Notes: a model not told the origin generated them from the letters alone. A stretch of DNA of 64,000 nt from Pseudomonas sp. NCCP-436 (GCF_019656335.1 NZ_BPLZ01000003.1:124001-188000), one strand, 5' to 3'; shown: positions 1 to 9,633, numbered from the stretch's first letter. Numbers and translations are program-made.

Positions 1-543
1 GGCAACCTGAACTACAACCTGGCACTGGCTGAAGAGCAGGCGCTGAACTTCGACTTCAACATCTACAAGACCGACTACGACAAGAAGTACACCGGTACTG
101 GCAAGAGCGAAGACAACACCATCTGGAGCCTGGCAGCTGCCTACTCCCTGGGCGCTCACACCTTCACCCTGGCTCACCAGCGTGCCAGCGGCGACCGTGG
201 CTACGACTACGGCGTAGACGGCGGCGGCACCATCTGGCTGGCCAACTCCGTTCAGTACTCCGACTTCAACCAGAAAGACGAGAAGTCCTGGCAGGCTCGT
301 TACGACCTGAACATGGCTTCCTACGGCGTACCGGGCCTGAGCTTCATGACCCGTTACATCCGCGGTACTGCTGCCGACAACTACACTGAGCGCGAACTGG
401 ACATCGAAGCCAAGTACGTGATCCAGGAAGGTGCTGCGAAGGATCTGTCCTTCCGTATCCGCAACGCCTTCTACCGCGACAACGCTCAAGGCGACGTGAA
501 CGACTTCCGCCTGATCGTCGAATACCCGCTGAGCGTTCTGTAA
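1..543 (+). CDS. OprD-family outer-membrane porin, C-terminal part (5' end outside window)
   Basis: Frame 1 is open from the first base and ends at TAA 541-543, giving the last 180 residues of a protein. The fragment shows alternating aromatic and polar beta-strand character, with stretches such as SWQARYDLN, GLSFMTRYIRG and LSFRIRNAFYR, and ends in DFRLIVEYPLSVL. That pattern is typical of the OprD/Occ family of substrate-specific porins, which take up basic amino acids or small carboxylates through the outer membrane. OprD proteins are usually about 420-440 residues, so more than half is missing to the left. The substrate cannot be told from this fragment. A strong hairpin terminator follows at 571-602. 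Confidence 0.85.
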   Translation, partial: GNLNYNLALAEEQALNFDFNIYKTDYDKKYTGTGKSEDNTIWSLAAAYSLGAHTFTLAHQRASGDRGYDYGVDGGGTIWLANSVQYSDFNQKDEKSWQARYDLNMASYGVPGLSFMTRYIRGTAADNYTERELDIEAKYVIQEGAAKDLSFRIRNAFYRDNAQGDVNDFRLIVEYPLSVL

Positions 544-570
544 CTTCAGCGAAGTTCGATAGCGGTAATA

Positions 571-602
571 AAAAGAAACCCGGCCTCGGCCGGGTTTCTT
601 TA
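571..602. terminator. Bidirectional intrinsic terminator between porin and thioesterase
   Basis: AAAGAAACCCGGCC at 572-585 pairs with GGCCGGGTTTCTTT at 588-601 across a 2-base centre. The stem has A-tracts on one side and T-tracts on the other, so it can stop transcripts from both converging genes. Confidence 0.9.
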
Positions 603-614
603 TTTAGAGCCCAC

Positions 615-1031
615 TCAAAGAGGTAGCGCATAAGTTCCGGTTACATGCGCAACCAGCTCACTCTCATTCCCATACGAATACAGCGTAACTTCACAGACGG
701 CCTGCCGCCGACTCAGCCTCAATATGCTCGCCTCGGCCAGCAGGTCAACTGGCCCGGGCTTGACCAGGAAGTTGATGTTGAGATTAGAGGTCACCGCCAT
801 TTCCACCCGCCCGAGCCGTCCCAACACTACCGCGTACATTGCCGCGTCAGCCAGTGCCATGATGGTCGGCCCGGAAAGCGTACCGCCCGGGCGAACCAGC
901 TTACCTTGAAAGGGCACCCGTGCCAGCACGCCGCTTTCGTCAAGACGATCGATGCGCAGGTCAAGGTCTTCAGCCATCGGTAGGCCTGCACGAATCAGCG
1001 TCTGAACCTCCAGTGCGGTCAATTCCCCCAT
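615..1031 (-). CDS. PaaI-type hotdog-fold thioesterase
   Basis: A 138-residue protein starting at ATG 1031 (MGELTALEV). This start has a GGAG about 10 bases upstream, so I prefer it to the upstream in-frame codon at 1079. The segment RPGGTLSGPTIMALADAAMYAV (about residues 55-76) is the hotdog helix with the Gly and Asp pattern of PaaI/YdiI-like acyl-CoA thioesterases. SNLNINFLVKPG and the final VTGTYALP are the matching strands. It probably hydrolyses an acyl-CoA or acyl-ACP in the cytoplasm. It converges on the porin gene and diverges from proS. No substrate can be assigned. Confidence 0.8.
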   Translation of the reverse strand: MGELTALEVQTLIRAGLPMAEDLDLRIDRLDESGVLARVPFQGKLVRPGGTLSGPTIMALADAAMYAVVLGRLGRVEMAVTSNLNINFLVKPGPVDLLAEASILRLSRRQAVCEVTLYSYGNESELVAHVTGTYALPL

Positions 1032-1161
1032 CCTGCGTCTCCAGTCTTCACAATGATCCGGCGTGTGCCCAAGGCGCAACGCCCCATCCTGTACGCCACT
1101 GTACAGGCACCGTACAATGCCTACCTATTTCACGCCCTAGCAACCGACAGAACGGCCAAAC

Positions 1162-2877
1162 ATGCGTACCAGTCAGTTCCTGCTCTCGACCCTCAAAGAA
1201 ACCCCCTCCGATGCCGTGGTGATCAGCCACCAGCTGATGCTTCGTGCCGGTATGATCCGCAAGGTGGCTTCCGGCCTGTACACCTGGCTGCCGATGGGCC
1301 TGCGCGTACTGCGCAAGGTCGAGAAGGTGGTACGCGAGGAAATGAACGCCGCTGGCGCTCTGGAGGTGCTGATGCCGGCCATCCAGCCGGCCGAGCTGTG
1401 GCAGGAGTCCGGCCGCTGGGTGCAATACGGCCCGGAGCTGCTACGCCTGAAAGATCGCCATGACCGCGAGTTCTGCGTCGGCCCGACCCACGAAGAAGTA
1501 ATCACCGAGCTGGCGCGCAACGAACTCAACAGCTACAAGCAGCTGCCTATCAACATGTACCAGATCCAGACCAAGTTCCGTGACGAGATTCGTCCACGCT
1601 TCGGTCTGATGCGCGGCCGCGAGTTCATCATGAAGGACGCCTACTCCTTCCACGCCGACCAGGCCTCACTGCAGGAAACCTACGACCGCATGCACCAGGC
1701 CTACTGCAACGTGTTCAGCCGCCTGGGTCTGAACTTCCGGCCAGTACAGGCCGATACCGGCTCCATCGGCGGCACCGGCTCGCACGAGTTCCATGTACTG
1801 GCCGAGTCCGGCGAAGACAATATCGCCTTCAGCAACGGTTCCGACTACGCGGCCAACATTGAAAAGGCCGAGGCAATCCCTCGCGAGAAGGAGCGCAGCG
1901 CGGCAACGGAAGAGATGCGCCTGGTCGACACCCCGGATACCAAGACCATCGACGCTCTGGTCAAGGGTTTTGGCCTGCCCATTGAGAAGACCATCAAGAC
2001 GCTGGTGGTACATGCGGCCGAGGAAGGCAAGCTGATCGCCCTGATCGTACGTGGTGACCACGAGCTGAACGAAATCAAGGCCGCCAACCTCGAGCAGGTT
2101 GCCAGCCCCCTGCAGATGGCCAGTGAAGCCGAGATTCGCGCAGCCATTGGCGCCGGCCCCGGCTCACTGGGCCCGGTGAACCTGCCAATCCCCTGCATTG
2201 TTGATCGCAGCGTGGCATTGATGAGCGACTTTGCCGCCGGCGCCAATATCGACGACAAGCACTACTTCGGCGTCAACTGGGAGCGCGACCTACCCCTGCC
2301 GGAAGTAGCGGATCTGCGCAACGTCGTGGCTGGCGACCCCAGCCCTGACGGACTGGGCACCCTGGAGATCAAACGCGGTATCGAGGTAGGACACATCTTT
2401 CAGCTGGGCACCAAGTACAGTGAGGCGATGAACTGCCAGGTACTGGGCGAGAACGGCAAGCCGGTAACGCTGACCATGGGCTGCTATGGCATCGGCGTCT
2501 CCCGCGTGGTGGCCGCGGCCATCGAGCAGAATCACGACGAGCGCGGCATCATCTGGAACGACGCCCTGGCGCCCTTCCACATCGCCCTGGTACCACTGCG
2601 CTATGAGACCGAACAGGTGCGCGAGGCCACCGATCGCCTGTATGCCGAACTGACCGCCGCCGGTTTCGAAGTACTGCTCGACGACCGCGACAAGAAGACC
2701 AGCCCCGGCATCAAGTTCGCCGATATGGAGCTGATCGGCATTCCGCACCGCGTGGTGGTCAGCGACCGCAGCCTGGCCGACGGTAATCTGGAGTACAAGA
2801 GCCGTACCGATACCGAGACCCAGGCCGTGCCGCTGAATGAAATCGTGTCCTTCCTGAAAGCCCGTATCAGTTGCTGA
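1162..2877 (+). CDS. proS: Prolyl-tRNA synthetase, bacterial type with editing domain
   Basis: A 571-residue class II aminoacyl-tRNA synthetase that charges tRNA-Pro with proline in the cytoplasm. The N-terminal segment [15 protein letters not shown] is characteristic. Motif 2, [18 protein letters not shown], starts near residue 138, and motif 3, [13 protein letters not shown], near residue 440. Between them (about 230-400) lies the YbaK-like INS domain that clears mischarged Ala-tRNA-Pro. A C-terminal anticodon-binding domain follows. The length is normal for bacterial ProS. The start is ATG 1162 (MRTSQF), with only a weak upstream purine run. A possible -10 (TACAAT, 1113-1118) lies upstream. 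Confidence 0.97.
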   Translation: MRTSQFLLSTLKETPSDAVVISHQLMLRAGMIRKVASGLYTWLPMGLRVLRKVEKVVREEMNAAGALEVLMPAIQPAELWQESGRWVQYGPELLRLKDRHDREFCVGPTHEEVITELARNELNSYKQLPINMYQIQTKFRDEIRPRFGLMRGREFIMKDAYSFHADQASLQETYDRMHQAYCNVFSRLGLNFRPVQADTGSIGGTGSHEFHVLAESGEDNIAFSNGSDYAANIEKAEAIPREKERSAATEEMRLVDTPDTKTIDALVKGFGLPIEKTIKTLVVHAAEEGKLIALIVRGDHELNEIKAANLEQVASPLQMASEAEIRAAIGAGPGSLGPVNLPIPCIVDRSVALMSDFAAGANIDDKHYFGVNWERDLPLPEVADLRNVVAGDPSPDGLGTLEIKRGIEVGHIFQLGTKYSEAMNCQVLGENGKPVTLTMGCYGIGVSRVVAAAIEQNHDERGIIWNDALAPFHIALVPLRYETEQVREATDRLYAELTAAGFEVLLDDRDKKTSPGIKFADMELIGIPHRVVVSDRSLADGNLEYKSRTDTETQAVPLNEIVSFLKARISC

Positions 2878-2899
2878 TCATCAGGCTGCCCGAGATATC

Positions 2900-3862
2900 A
2901 TGCACACCAGCTACTGTCTTCGCCTGATCTGCGCCGCCCTGTGCGGCGCCATCCTTCTTTCGGCTAGCGGCTGCGCCAACCATTTGCCACAGCGCAGCGA
3001 GCATGAAGAACGAGCCGAGCGCAAGCTGCTGGATCACCAGCTGCAGATCGATGCAGGCCCCAGCAGCGTACTGGAACTGCCACAACGGCGGATTCGTGTG
3101 CATGAACAGAAAAGCTACGAGGTCACCACCTTTGCGGTGACCCGCCGCTACGACCGCTACACCCCCTACCAGCCCTGGCGCGAGCTATACGAGGTACCTC
3201 TGGGAGCTGTTGCCGTTGTGGCCGGTGTCGGCGCCAATCTGCTCAATGTGGTAATGCTCGGCAGTCTGCCCGATACAGCGACACGTGACTGGATCAGCTA
3301 TGGCATGGCCGGCCTCAACCCCTTCATGAACGTAGAGTCCAACGGCCGTGCCGAGCAGAACCTGGCCAGCATCGAAGAGGTGCAGCGCGACCGCCGCGTG
3401 GAGTACGTCAACCTGCCCTGGATCGAACGCCCCGTAACGATCAGCGCTCTCGACCAGCAGTTCGAGCTACTCACGGATCGCGGTGGCGTCCTGCGTCTGA
3501 ACCTGCTGGACAGTCCCTTCAGCGAATACGACCTGGCGCGCCTGAACAGCCTGCAACTGAGCGTAGAGGATAGCCAGGGTGACAGCAGGGCCCGGGATGA
3601 GGTTCGTCTGACCGTCAGCCATAACCTGCGCGGCAAACTGCGTGAGGCACACAACCTGATCTACGACGACCTGGAGAATGGCGACGTGGCACAGTGGGTA
3701 CACAGGGTCAAGCGCCTCTCCGATCTCGGCCTGGAAGAGGAAGCCAGCGAGCTGGAGCAGAGCCTGATCGAGCTGACCCGCAACGATCCGGAACTGCAGG
3801 ACAGCTTTCTCAAGGCACTGCTCAAGGATGCCGGCCGACTGGTAGCCGATCCGGCCAACTGA
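2900..3862 (+). CDS. Conserved hypothetical lipoprotein
   Basis: A 320-residue protein beginning 22 bp after proS. The N-terminus has a signal peptide (CLRLICAALCGAILLSASG) followed by Cys 26 in the context SASGC, a plausible lipobox although -3 is Ala rather than Leu. The mature part is charged, with one hydrophobic Gly/Ala/Val-rich stretch (LGAVAVVAGVGANLLNVVMLGSLP) that could be a membrane hairpin. The C-terminal 80 residues are helical and acidic (DDLENGDVAQWVHRVKRLSDLGLEEEASELEQ). I recognise no enzymatic motif. It may be co-transcribed with proS and is probably anchored facing the periplasm. Confidence 0.75.
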   Translation: MHTSYCLRLICAALCGAILLSASGCANHLPQRSEHEERAERKLLDHQLQIDAGPSSVLELPQRRIRVHEQKSYEVTTFAVTRRYDRYTPYQPWRELYEVPLGAVAVVAGVGANLLNVVMLGSLPDTATRDWISYGMAGLNPFMNVESNGRAEQNLASIEEVQRDRRVEYVNLPWIERPVTISALDQQFELLTDRGGVLRLNLLDSPFSEYDLARLNSLQLSVEDSQGDSRARDEVRLTVSHNLRGKLREAHNLIYDDLENGDVAQWVHRVKRLSDLGLEEEASELEQSLIELTRNDPELQDSFLKALLKDAGRLVADPAN

Positions 3863-3892
3863 GGATCCCCCTGCGCCCGGCTCTAGTGGTCG

Positions 3893-4714
3893 TCAGACCA
3901 TCTCCAGTGACTGCTTGCGGCGCGGCGGCATGAAGGCCGCATCCAGCAGCGCCAGATCCTCCTCATTCAGGCGCAGGGCCTCGGCAGCTGCGTTGTCCTG
4001 CAGGTGCTGCGGGCGCACGGCTTTAGGAATCACTATCACACCGGGCTGCCGCAGCGCCCAGGCCAGGGCCACCTGTGCCGAGGTCACGCCATGGCGGGCC
4101 GCTACTTCGCTCAGCGCCGGCTCGCACAGCATGGCACCGGCCTGCCCCAGCGGACAATACGCCATCAACGGCATACACTGGCGTTGCTGCCAGGGCAGCA
4201 GGTCAAACTCAATGCCCCGTGCCTCGAGGTTGTACAACACCTGATTGGTTGCACAGTCCGGCGCGGCCAGTTCCTGCAAGTCGTCGAGATCAAAGTTGGA
4301 TACGCCCCAAGCAGCTATCTTGCCCTGCTCACGCAAGCGCTCGAACCCCTCGATAGTCTCGGCCAGCGGGTAGCGTCCACGCCAGTGCAGCAGGTAAAGA
4401 TCGATTCGCTCGCAGCGCAGGCGCTTCAGGCTACGCTCACAGGCCGCCTGTATACCCTGCACACTGGCATTGTGCGGATACACCTTGCTGACCAGAAAGA
4501 CCTCATCGCGCCGCCCGGCAATTGCCTCGCCGACCACAGTCTCGGCACCGCCTTCGCCATACATCTCAGCGGTATCAATCAGACGCAATCCCAGATCCAG
4601 CCCCTGCCGCAGAGCAGCAACCTCCTGTGCACGCTGACGCGGATCTTCGCCCATGTGCCAGGTACCCTGGCCCACCACCGGCACCTGGGTGCCCGCCAGT
4701 TCAATCGTCCGCAT
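3893..4714 (-). CDS. Aldo/keto reductase
   Basis: A 273-residue NAD(P)H-dependent carbonyl reductase with a TIM-barrel fold. The catalytic tetrad is visible as Asp47 and Tyr52 (LIDTAEMYGEG), Lys77 (FLVSK) and His110 (LYLLHW). The cofactor-loop signature VIPKAV is near the C-terminus. ATG 4714 (MRTIELAG) is the start because GGAG lies just upstream. The open frame continues upstream to 5020, but that part looks non-coding. The length suits the short DkgA/YeaE-like branch. It sits downstream of a methyltransferase gene on the same strand, 170 bp away, and converges on the lipoprotein gene. The physiological substrate is unknown. Confidence 0.88.
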   Translation of the reverse strand: MRTIELAGTQVPVVGQGTWHMGEDPRQRAQEVAALRQGLDLGLRLIDTAEMYGEGGAETVVGEAIAGRRDEVFLVSKVYPHNASVQGIQAACERSLKRLRCERIDLYLLHWRGRYPLAETIEGFERLREQGKIAAWGVSNFDLDDLQELAAPDCATNQVLYNLEARGIEFDLLPWQQRQCMPLMAYCPLGQAGAMLCEPALSEVAARHGVTSAQVALAWALRQPGVIVIPKAVRPQHLQDNAAAEALRLNEEDLALLDAAFMPPRRKQSLEMV

Positions 4715-4884
4715 ACCGTTCTCCAGTAATTTCACTATCCAGATCACAATCTGCAGCATACTACTGCTGCCAAGAACAACAGGCGCCACAATACAACGAC
4801 TTCCCGGAGGCAGATTCGTCCCTTTCTGTTGCAACAAACAGCTTGCGTGCGAGCCATGCCTGCACACATGGATTGAAGATATGC

Positions 4885-5565
4885 TCAGAGAGGCTTTAGC
4901 AGCAGCAGCAAGGACACCGGCTGCACGCTCTCCGGATGCAGCGGCTCCTGCAACCACTCCAGACGCCAGCCGGTCTCGCCGATCAGCTTTAGCCAGGACT
5001 GCAGGGTTCGGAAAAACCAAGGCATGGGCGCCTGGAAGCCTTCACCGAAACCGGCAAAATCCTCTACCCGCCAGCCATCCTGGTAGGGCTCACCATGGCA
5101 GGCACGCCAAGGGTGCAGGGTCTGGATCAGCAGGCTGCCGCCTGGCGCCAGCAAGGCATGCAGACTGCGCATCACCGGCTCCAAAGGCTCCTCAAGCAGG
5201 GCAAAATTGCACACCAGCACCTCGAAGCGCCCCAACAGATCAGCGTTAGCCTCAAGCTCCGCATAGCCGCAGATTCGATACTGGCTACGCCCGCCGCTGG
5301 CTGCCCGCGCCGCTTCGATCAGCGGCGCCGAGGCATCAACTCCGACCGACTCAATGCCTTGCTCGGCCAGACCGCGGCACAGCCAGCCTTCGCCGCATCC
5401 GATATCCAGCACACGCCGTGGCGCCAAAGCCAGCACGGCCTGCAGAATGGCCGCATCGGTAACCAGGCGCCGGCTTTCGATGCGCTGCTCACGCACTGCA
5501 GCAGCCCAGGCATCGGCATTAGCCTGCCAACTCTGCTGAAGCTGCTCTCGATGATCGCGCTGCAT
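4885..5565 (-). CDS. Class I SAM-dependent methyltransferase
   Basis: A 226-residue cytoplasmic methyltransferase. Motif I is VLDIGCGEGWLCRGLAEQG (about residues 52-70), followed by the acidic residue that binds the SAM ribose in SVGVDAS. FEVLVCNFALLEE is motif II and LLAPGGSLLIQTLHP is motif III. ATG 5565 is taken as the start, with GTG directly before it at 5568 as an alternative and an AGGGAA upstream. The N-terminal segment (LQQSWQANADAWAAAVREQRIESRR) is common in small-molecule methyltransferases of the Methyltransf_11/25 group. The substrate is unknown. Confidence 0.85.
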   Translation of the reverse strand: MQRDHREQLQQSWQANADAWAAAVREQRIESRRLVTDAAILQAVLALAPRRVLDIGCGEGWLCRGLAEQGIESVGVDASAPLIEAARAASGGRSQYRICGYAELEANADLLGRFEVLVCNFALLEEPLEPVMRSLHALLAPGGSLLIQTLHPWRACHGEPYQDGWRVEDFAGFGEGFQAPMPWFFRTLQSWLKLIGETGWRLEWLQEPLHPESVQPVSLLLLLKPL

Positions 5566-5751
5566 CACGGTTCCCTGCCGTCTGCGTTGCGCCCGAGTCT
5601 AACAGGCCCGCCTCGCCAACCGATACCATCAACGAAAACCCGGCGCAAAGCCATGAATAGCAGTATGGTGCTCGCTTCCAAGTCCCCGCAGGAGCCAACA
5701 GGGCGCAGCCGGCCATTGATGCCTGATTCTTTAACCTGTCAGTGATGCGGC

Positions 5752-5821
5752 GTTAAATGAAGCCCGATACCCGGACATGAAAAAGGCGGTGACCGCCATG
5801 CGATCACCGTCTTCATTTAAC
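5752..5821 (-). terminator. putP terminator hairpin nested in an 11-bp inverted repeat
   Basis: Just after the putP stop on the minus strand, GGCGG/CCGCC (5785-5797) forms a small stem followed by five T on that strand (5784-5780). It is enclosed by a perfect 11-bp inverted repeat: GTTAAATGAAG at 5752-5762 and CTTCATTTAAC at 5811-5821. The stop signal is likely. The purpose of the outer repeat is unknown. Confidence 0.7.
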
Positions 5822-5831
5822 CCTTTGCGAA

Positions 5832-7316
5832 TTAACCGGCCCGGTATTGCCGGTCGGCCTCTTCGAAACGCTTCTGCATAGACGCAGAAGGTGTCCTGTC
5901 CAGCAGACTGAAGACCACGATGGCCAGGCTGGCGAGGATGAAGCCCGGGATGATTTCGTACAGGCCTAGGCCGATGAACTCCTTCCACACCACCACGGTG
6001 ACGGCACCGATGACCATCCCGGCCAGAGCGCCATTGCGGGTCATGCGCTTCCACAGCAGGGAGAAGATCACCACCGGACCGAAGGCGGCACCGAAGCCAG
6101 CCCAGGCATAGGCCACCAGCCCCAGCACCTTGCTTTCCGGGTTCTGCGCGATGGCGATGGCAACCAGGGCGATAGCCAGCACCATGAAACGACCGACCCA
6201 TACCAGTTCACGCTGAGAGGCATCCTTGCGCAGGAAAGCCTTGTAGAAGTCCTCGGTTAGCGCACTGGAGGAAACCAGCAGTTGGCAGCTCAGGGTACTC
6301 ATCACCGCAGCCAGGATGCCCGACAGCACGATGCCGGCGATCCAGGGATTGAACAGGATCTTGGTCAGCTCGATGAATACGCGCTCACCGTTCTGGTTGA
6401 CCGCACCGGCCAGCTCCGGGTGGCTGTTGAAGTAGGCGATACCGAAGAAGCCAGCCGCGACCGCGCCCCCAAGGGTGAGGATCATCCAGGTCATGCCGAT
6501 GCGACGGGCCGAAGGGATGGTCCGCATCGAATCGGCGGCCATAAAACGTACCAGAATGTGCGGCTGGCCGAAGTAACCCAGGCCCCAGCCCATCAGCGAG
6601 ATGATCGCCAGGAAGGAAAGGTTGCGGAACATGTCGAAGTTGGCCGGATCAGCCTGCTCGATGGTGTTCAGCGCCGCCCCGACATCGCCCAGCGCGAGAA
6701 TCACGAACACAGGGGTGATCAGCAGGGCAAACAGCATCATCGCCGCCTGCACGGTATCGGTCCAGCTCACCGCCAGGAAGCCACCGATGAACACGTAGAG
6801 GATGGTGGCCGCTGCGCCGACCCACAACGCAGTGTCATAGGAGATGCCGAAGGTACTCTCGAACAGACGAGCCCCGGCGACAATGCCCGAGGCGCAGTAG
6901 ATGGTGAAGAATACCAGGATCACCAGTGCCGAGAAGATGCGCAGCAGGCGGCTGGTGTCCTCGAAACGGTGGGTGAAGTAGTCCGGCAGGGTCAGGGCGT
7001 TGTTGTTGTACTCAGTGTGCACGCGCAGGCGGCCGGCAACGAACAGCCAGTTCAGATAGGCGCCGATGATCAGGCCGATGGCGATCCAGCTTTCGGATAA
7101 GCCGGCAACGAAAATCGCTCCGGGCAGCCCCATCAGCAGCCAGCCACTCATGTCGGAGGCTCCGGCTGACAGCGCAGTGACGACGCTGCCAAGGCTGCGG
7201 CCACCGAGGATGTAATCGGAAAAGTTCTTGGTGGCTCGGTACGCAATGAATCCAATCAGCACCATAGCCAGGATGTACACCACGAAGGTGACGAGCATCG
7301 GAGTACTAGCTGTCAT
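5832..7316 (-). CDS. putP: Sodium/proline symporter PutP
   Basis: A 494-residue inner-membrane transporter of the sodium:solute symporter (SSS) family, with about 13 membrane helices. Diagnostic segments are TKNFSDYILGGRSLGSVVTALSAGASDMSGWLLMGLPG near the N-terminus (the conserved G-A-S-D-M-S-G-W), YFGQPHILVRFMA in the middle, and SCQLLVSSSALTEDFYK. Length and sequence match PutP, which imports proline with Na+. ATG 7316 (MTASTPML) is preceded by AGGGGAG. An open frame runs a further 180 codons upstream but lacks SSS-like sequence, so I do not include it. putA is not next to it here. Confidence 0.95.
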   Translation of the reverse strand: MTASTPMLVTFVVYILAMVLIGFIAYRATKNFSDYILGGRSLGSVVTALSAGASDMSGWLLMGLPGAIFVAGLSESWIAIGLIIGAYLNWLFVAGRLRVHTEYNNNALTLPDYFTHRFEDTSRLLRIFSALVILVFFTIYCASGIVAGARLFESTFGISYDTALWVGAAATILYVFIGGFLAVSWTDTVQAAMMLFALLITPVFVILALGDVGAALNTIEQADPANFDMFRNLSFLAIISLMGWGLGYFGQPHILVRFMAADSMRTIPSARRIGMTWMILTLGGAVAAGFFGIAYFNSHPELAGAVNQNGERVFIELTKILFNPWIAGIVLSGILAAVMSTLSCQLLVSSSALTEDFYKAFLRKDASQRELVWVGRFMVLAIALVAIAIAQNPESKVLGLVAYAWAGFGAAFGPVVIFSLLWKRMTRNGALAGMVIGAVTVVVWKEFIGLGLYEIIPGFILASLAIVVFSLLDRTPSASMQKRFEEADRQYRAG

Positions 7317-7761
7317 TTGGGGGGCTCCCCTCTCATTTGTTGTTATCGGATAACGGGAAAAGCCCCGCATGTCCTGATCTGCTGCAATACGCACGCATAC
7401 AGCGAGCACCAGACAACAGCCACCTCCCTGCTTGCGCTGGCAACCCGAAGGGGTGGCCAGGCAGGTTTGCTCTTCGGCTTCCAGCTGCCCTCTGTGCCTC
7501 TGTATGACCGGCCACACCCATATTGCCGGCACCTGCGACCATTGCATCGCATCGGCTTCACTCAGGCATGCTCTTATGTATCGGTCTAGCCCAGTTGGAT
7601 CAGCCTTACCAATACGCAAGCACGCCAGCAGATACAGCAAACGCGAATCATCGAATGTAGTGGCATCACGCCAAAATCTTCTTACAGAAAGCTCCGGAGT
7701 TTTTTTACAAAGCTCCGAGCACGGAAACCTCCCAAGCAAGTGCCGCCATTGTTGCTTGGGC
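7317..7761. other. 445-bp intergenic region upstream of putP
   Basis: This stretch is less GC-rich than its neighbours. It holds the putP leader and ribosome binding site on the minus strand, and an inverted repeat next to the upstream gene. The frame of putP stays open across it, and the conceptual translation contains a plausible-looking stretch (DDSRLLYLLACLRIGKADP), but there is no good start or recognisable family. I see no confident gene. It presumably carries the proline-responsive putP promoter. Confidence 0.4.
7731..7760 (-). terminator. Inverted repeat after the FemAB-like gene, probable terminator
   Basis: CCCAAGCAA (7731-7739) and TTGCTTGGG (7752-7760) form a perfect 9-bp stem with a 12-base loop, directly after the stop codon of the gene at 7762. 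No strong T-run follows, so it may be a weak terminator or an RNA-end stabiliser. Confidence 0.5.
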
Positions 7762-8886
7762 TCACGAGCGACGATATGGCAGATGATCGGCAGCTGCCCG
7801 GGCATAACTGCGCACCTCGTCACGCTCCTGCTGCAGGTAATCGGCCACCGCCGCACGCAACCCCTGATGACAAAGGTAATGCCAGGAACGGGTCAGAACC
7901 GGCTCAAAGCCGCGGATCAACTTGTGCTCACCCTGGGCACCGGCGTCAAAACGTGCCACCCCGCTCTCCATGGCCCATTCCATGCCTTGGTAGAAACAAG
8001 TCTCAAAGTGCAGTCGGTCAAATTCGGCCAGACAGCCCCAGTAGCGACCGTAAAGGGTATCACCATCCTGCAGGCTGAAGGCCATGGCTACCGGTCGTCC
8101 CTGTTGACGTGCCAGCACCACGCGAATCACCTCGGGCAAACGCTCGGCTAACAGGCTGAAGAAATCACGCGTCAGGTAAGGCATTTGCCCGCGCACCCGG
8201 TAGGTATTGGCATAGCAACGGTAGACGAAGTCCCACAGCGTCTGACTCAGCGCCTTACCCTCCAGCCACTCGAACTCTATGCCCTGACCTGCCACCTGCT
8301 CACGCTCCTTTCGCAATTGCTTGCGCTTACGCGAGCTGAGTGCGTCGAGGAAGTCCTGAAAATCACGATAGCCCCGATTGTGCCAATGGAACTGGCAGCC
8401 CAGCCGCTCCAGCCAGTGCTCACGGCCATCTAGCAGCGCATCACACTCAGGGCGGGTGAAGTTGACATGCATGCTCGACAGACCTTCGCCCTCCAACCTT
8501 GCCGTCAGTTGATCGAGCAAGCTGGCGCAGGCCTGACGCTCACCCAACAGTCGCTCGCCACCCACCGGAGAGAAAGGCACGCCTACCAGCAGTTTGGGGT
8601 AGTAGGCGATACCGGCGCGTCTGCAGGCATCGGCCCAGGCGTGGTCGAATACATATTCTCCGTAGGAGTGCTGCTTGAGATAGGCCGGCAGGGCTGCCTG
8701 GAGCCGCCCCTGCTCATCCCGCCAGAGCCTGTGCACAGGCTGCCAGCCCGTGCCGGGACCGACACTGCCGCTGTCTTCCAGTGCACTGAGAAAACCGTGA
8801 CGCAGGAAGGGCTGGGAGGTGGCCAGCAGAGCATCCCATTGAGCAGCAGGCAACTGGCGGATGGAGGAGATGCATTCAAGCGGCAT
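7762..8886 (-). CDS. FemAB-like GNAT-fold acyltransferase (COG3146 type)
   Basis: A 374-residue protein of the family once called peptidogalycan biosynthesis protein / DUF482, related to FemAB and GNAT acyltransferases. Recognisable parts are the N-terminal WDALLATSQPFLRHGFLSALEDSGSV, the central YPKLLVGVPFSPVGGERLL, and the C-terminal RPVAMAFSLQDGDTLYGRYWG followed by HFETCFYQGMEWAMESGVARFDAGAQGEHKLIRGFEPV. ATG 8886 (MPLECIS) is chosen over an upstream TTG at 8901. No membrane segment is seen. It diverges from the pyrophosphatase gene. The substrate is unknown. Confidence 0.85.
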   Translation of the reverse strand: MPLECISSIRQLPAAQWDALLATSQPFLRHGFLSALEDSGSVGPGTGWQPVHRLWRDEQGRLQAALPAYLKQHSYGEYVFDHAWADACRRAGIAYYPKLLVGVPFSPVGGERLLGERQACASLLDQLTARLEGEGLSSMHVNFTRPECDALLDGREHWLERLGCQFHWHNRGYRDFQDFLDALSSRKRKQLRKEREQVAGQGIEFEWLEGKALSQTLWDFVYRCYANTYRVRGQMPYLTRDFFSLLAERLPEVIRVVLARQQGRPVAMAFSLQDGDTLYGRYWGCLAEFDRLHFETCFYQGMEWAMESGVARFDAGAQGEHKLIRGFEPVLTRSWHYLCHQGLRAAVADYLQQERDEVRSYARAAADHLPYRRS

Positions 8887-8990
8887 GACAAGGTCCGGCA
8901 ATCAGGGCAGGCGCCCGGACGCTGCAATATATCTCTAACAAAAGAGGTTCAGTATGGGCGCGCCAACCTTGATCTTCTATAGGAGTTTCC

Positions 8991-9602
8991 ATGTACAAAT
9001 CGCTTGTCGCCCTGGGTGTTGCCCTGAGTCTCTGCAGCAGTGCAGCGCTGGCCGAGCGCTCTATCGTTCACCCTTTCTATGCCGCACAGGCTGAAAACGC
9101 CCCGCACGACGTGCATATGGCGATTGAAATACCGGCGGGCAGCTACACTAAATACGAAATCAACGATGAGGGCCTGGTCTTCGTCGACCGCTTTCAGTCC
9201 ATGCCTGTGGTCTATCCGGCGAACTACGGCTCCCTATCGCGCACTTTGGCCGGTGACGGCGATCCCCTCGACGGCCTGGTACTGACCCGCGCGCCGCTGC
9301 ATCCGGGTGTGCTGATCAAATTCCGCCCCATCGGCTACCTGAAGATGATCGACGGCGGCGAAGCAGACGAGAAAATAATCGGCGTTCCCAGCAGCGATAT
9401 CGATCCGAGTTACGACAACATTCTTGATATCGACGATCTTCCGAGCATTGAACGGCAGCGCATCGAGGCCTTCTTCCGCGTGTACAAGCAGTTGCCTGAA
9501 GGCCGCAAGAAAGTCGAACTCGACGGTTATGGCAACGCCGAAGAGGCTCGTCAATTGATTCAACAGGCACTGGACGGTTTCAAGGCCAAGGCCGGCGCCT
9601 GA
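8991..9602 (+). CDS. Exported (periplasmic) family I inorganic pyrophosphatase
   Basis: A 203-residue protein. It begins with a clear signal peptide (MYKSLVALGVALSLCSSAALA, cleavage expected after Ala21), then a family I pyrophosphatase domain. The active-site signature GDGDPLDGLVL has Asp89, Asp91 and Asp94, which bind Mg2+ and pyrophosphate. VYPANYGS and IDPSYDNILDIDDLP are further conserved parts. AGGAG at 8981-8985 sets the ATG. Ordinary Ppa is cytoplasmic, so a secreted copy would split pyrophosphate in the periplasm. The OprP/OprO-type porin gene about 1.1 kb away makes a phosphate or pyrophosphate scavenging role attractive but unproven. Confidence 0.92.
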   Translation: MYKSLVALGVALSLCSSAALAERSIVHPFYAAQAENAPHDVHMAIEIPAGSYTKYEINDEGLVFVDRFQSMPVVYPANYGSLSRTLAGDGDPLDGLVLTRAPLHPGVLIKFRPIGYLKMIDGGEADEKIIGVPSSDIDPSYDNILDIDDLPSIERQRIEAFFRVYKQLPEGRKKVELDGYGNAEEARQLIQQALDGFKAKAGA

Positions 9603-9633
9603 CCCGCATAACGCCTCTGTAGGCTTCATATTC

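Noticed and set aside
7317..7856. Open frame extending putP by 180 codons upstream
   Set aside because: The conceptual protein does not resemble the SSS family, the true start at 7316 has a good ribosome site, and the upstream part overlaps the end of the FemAB-like gene.
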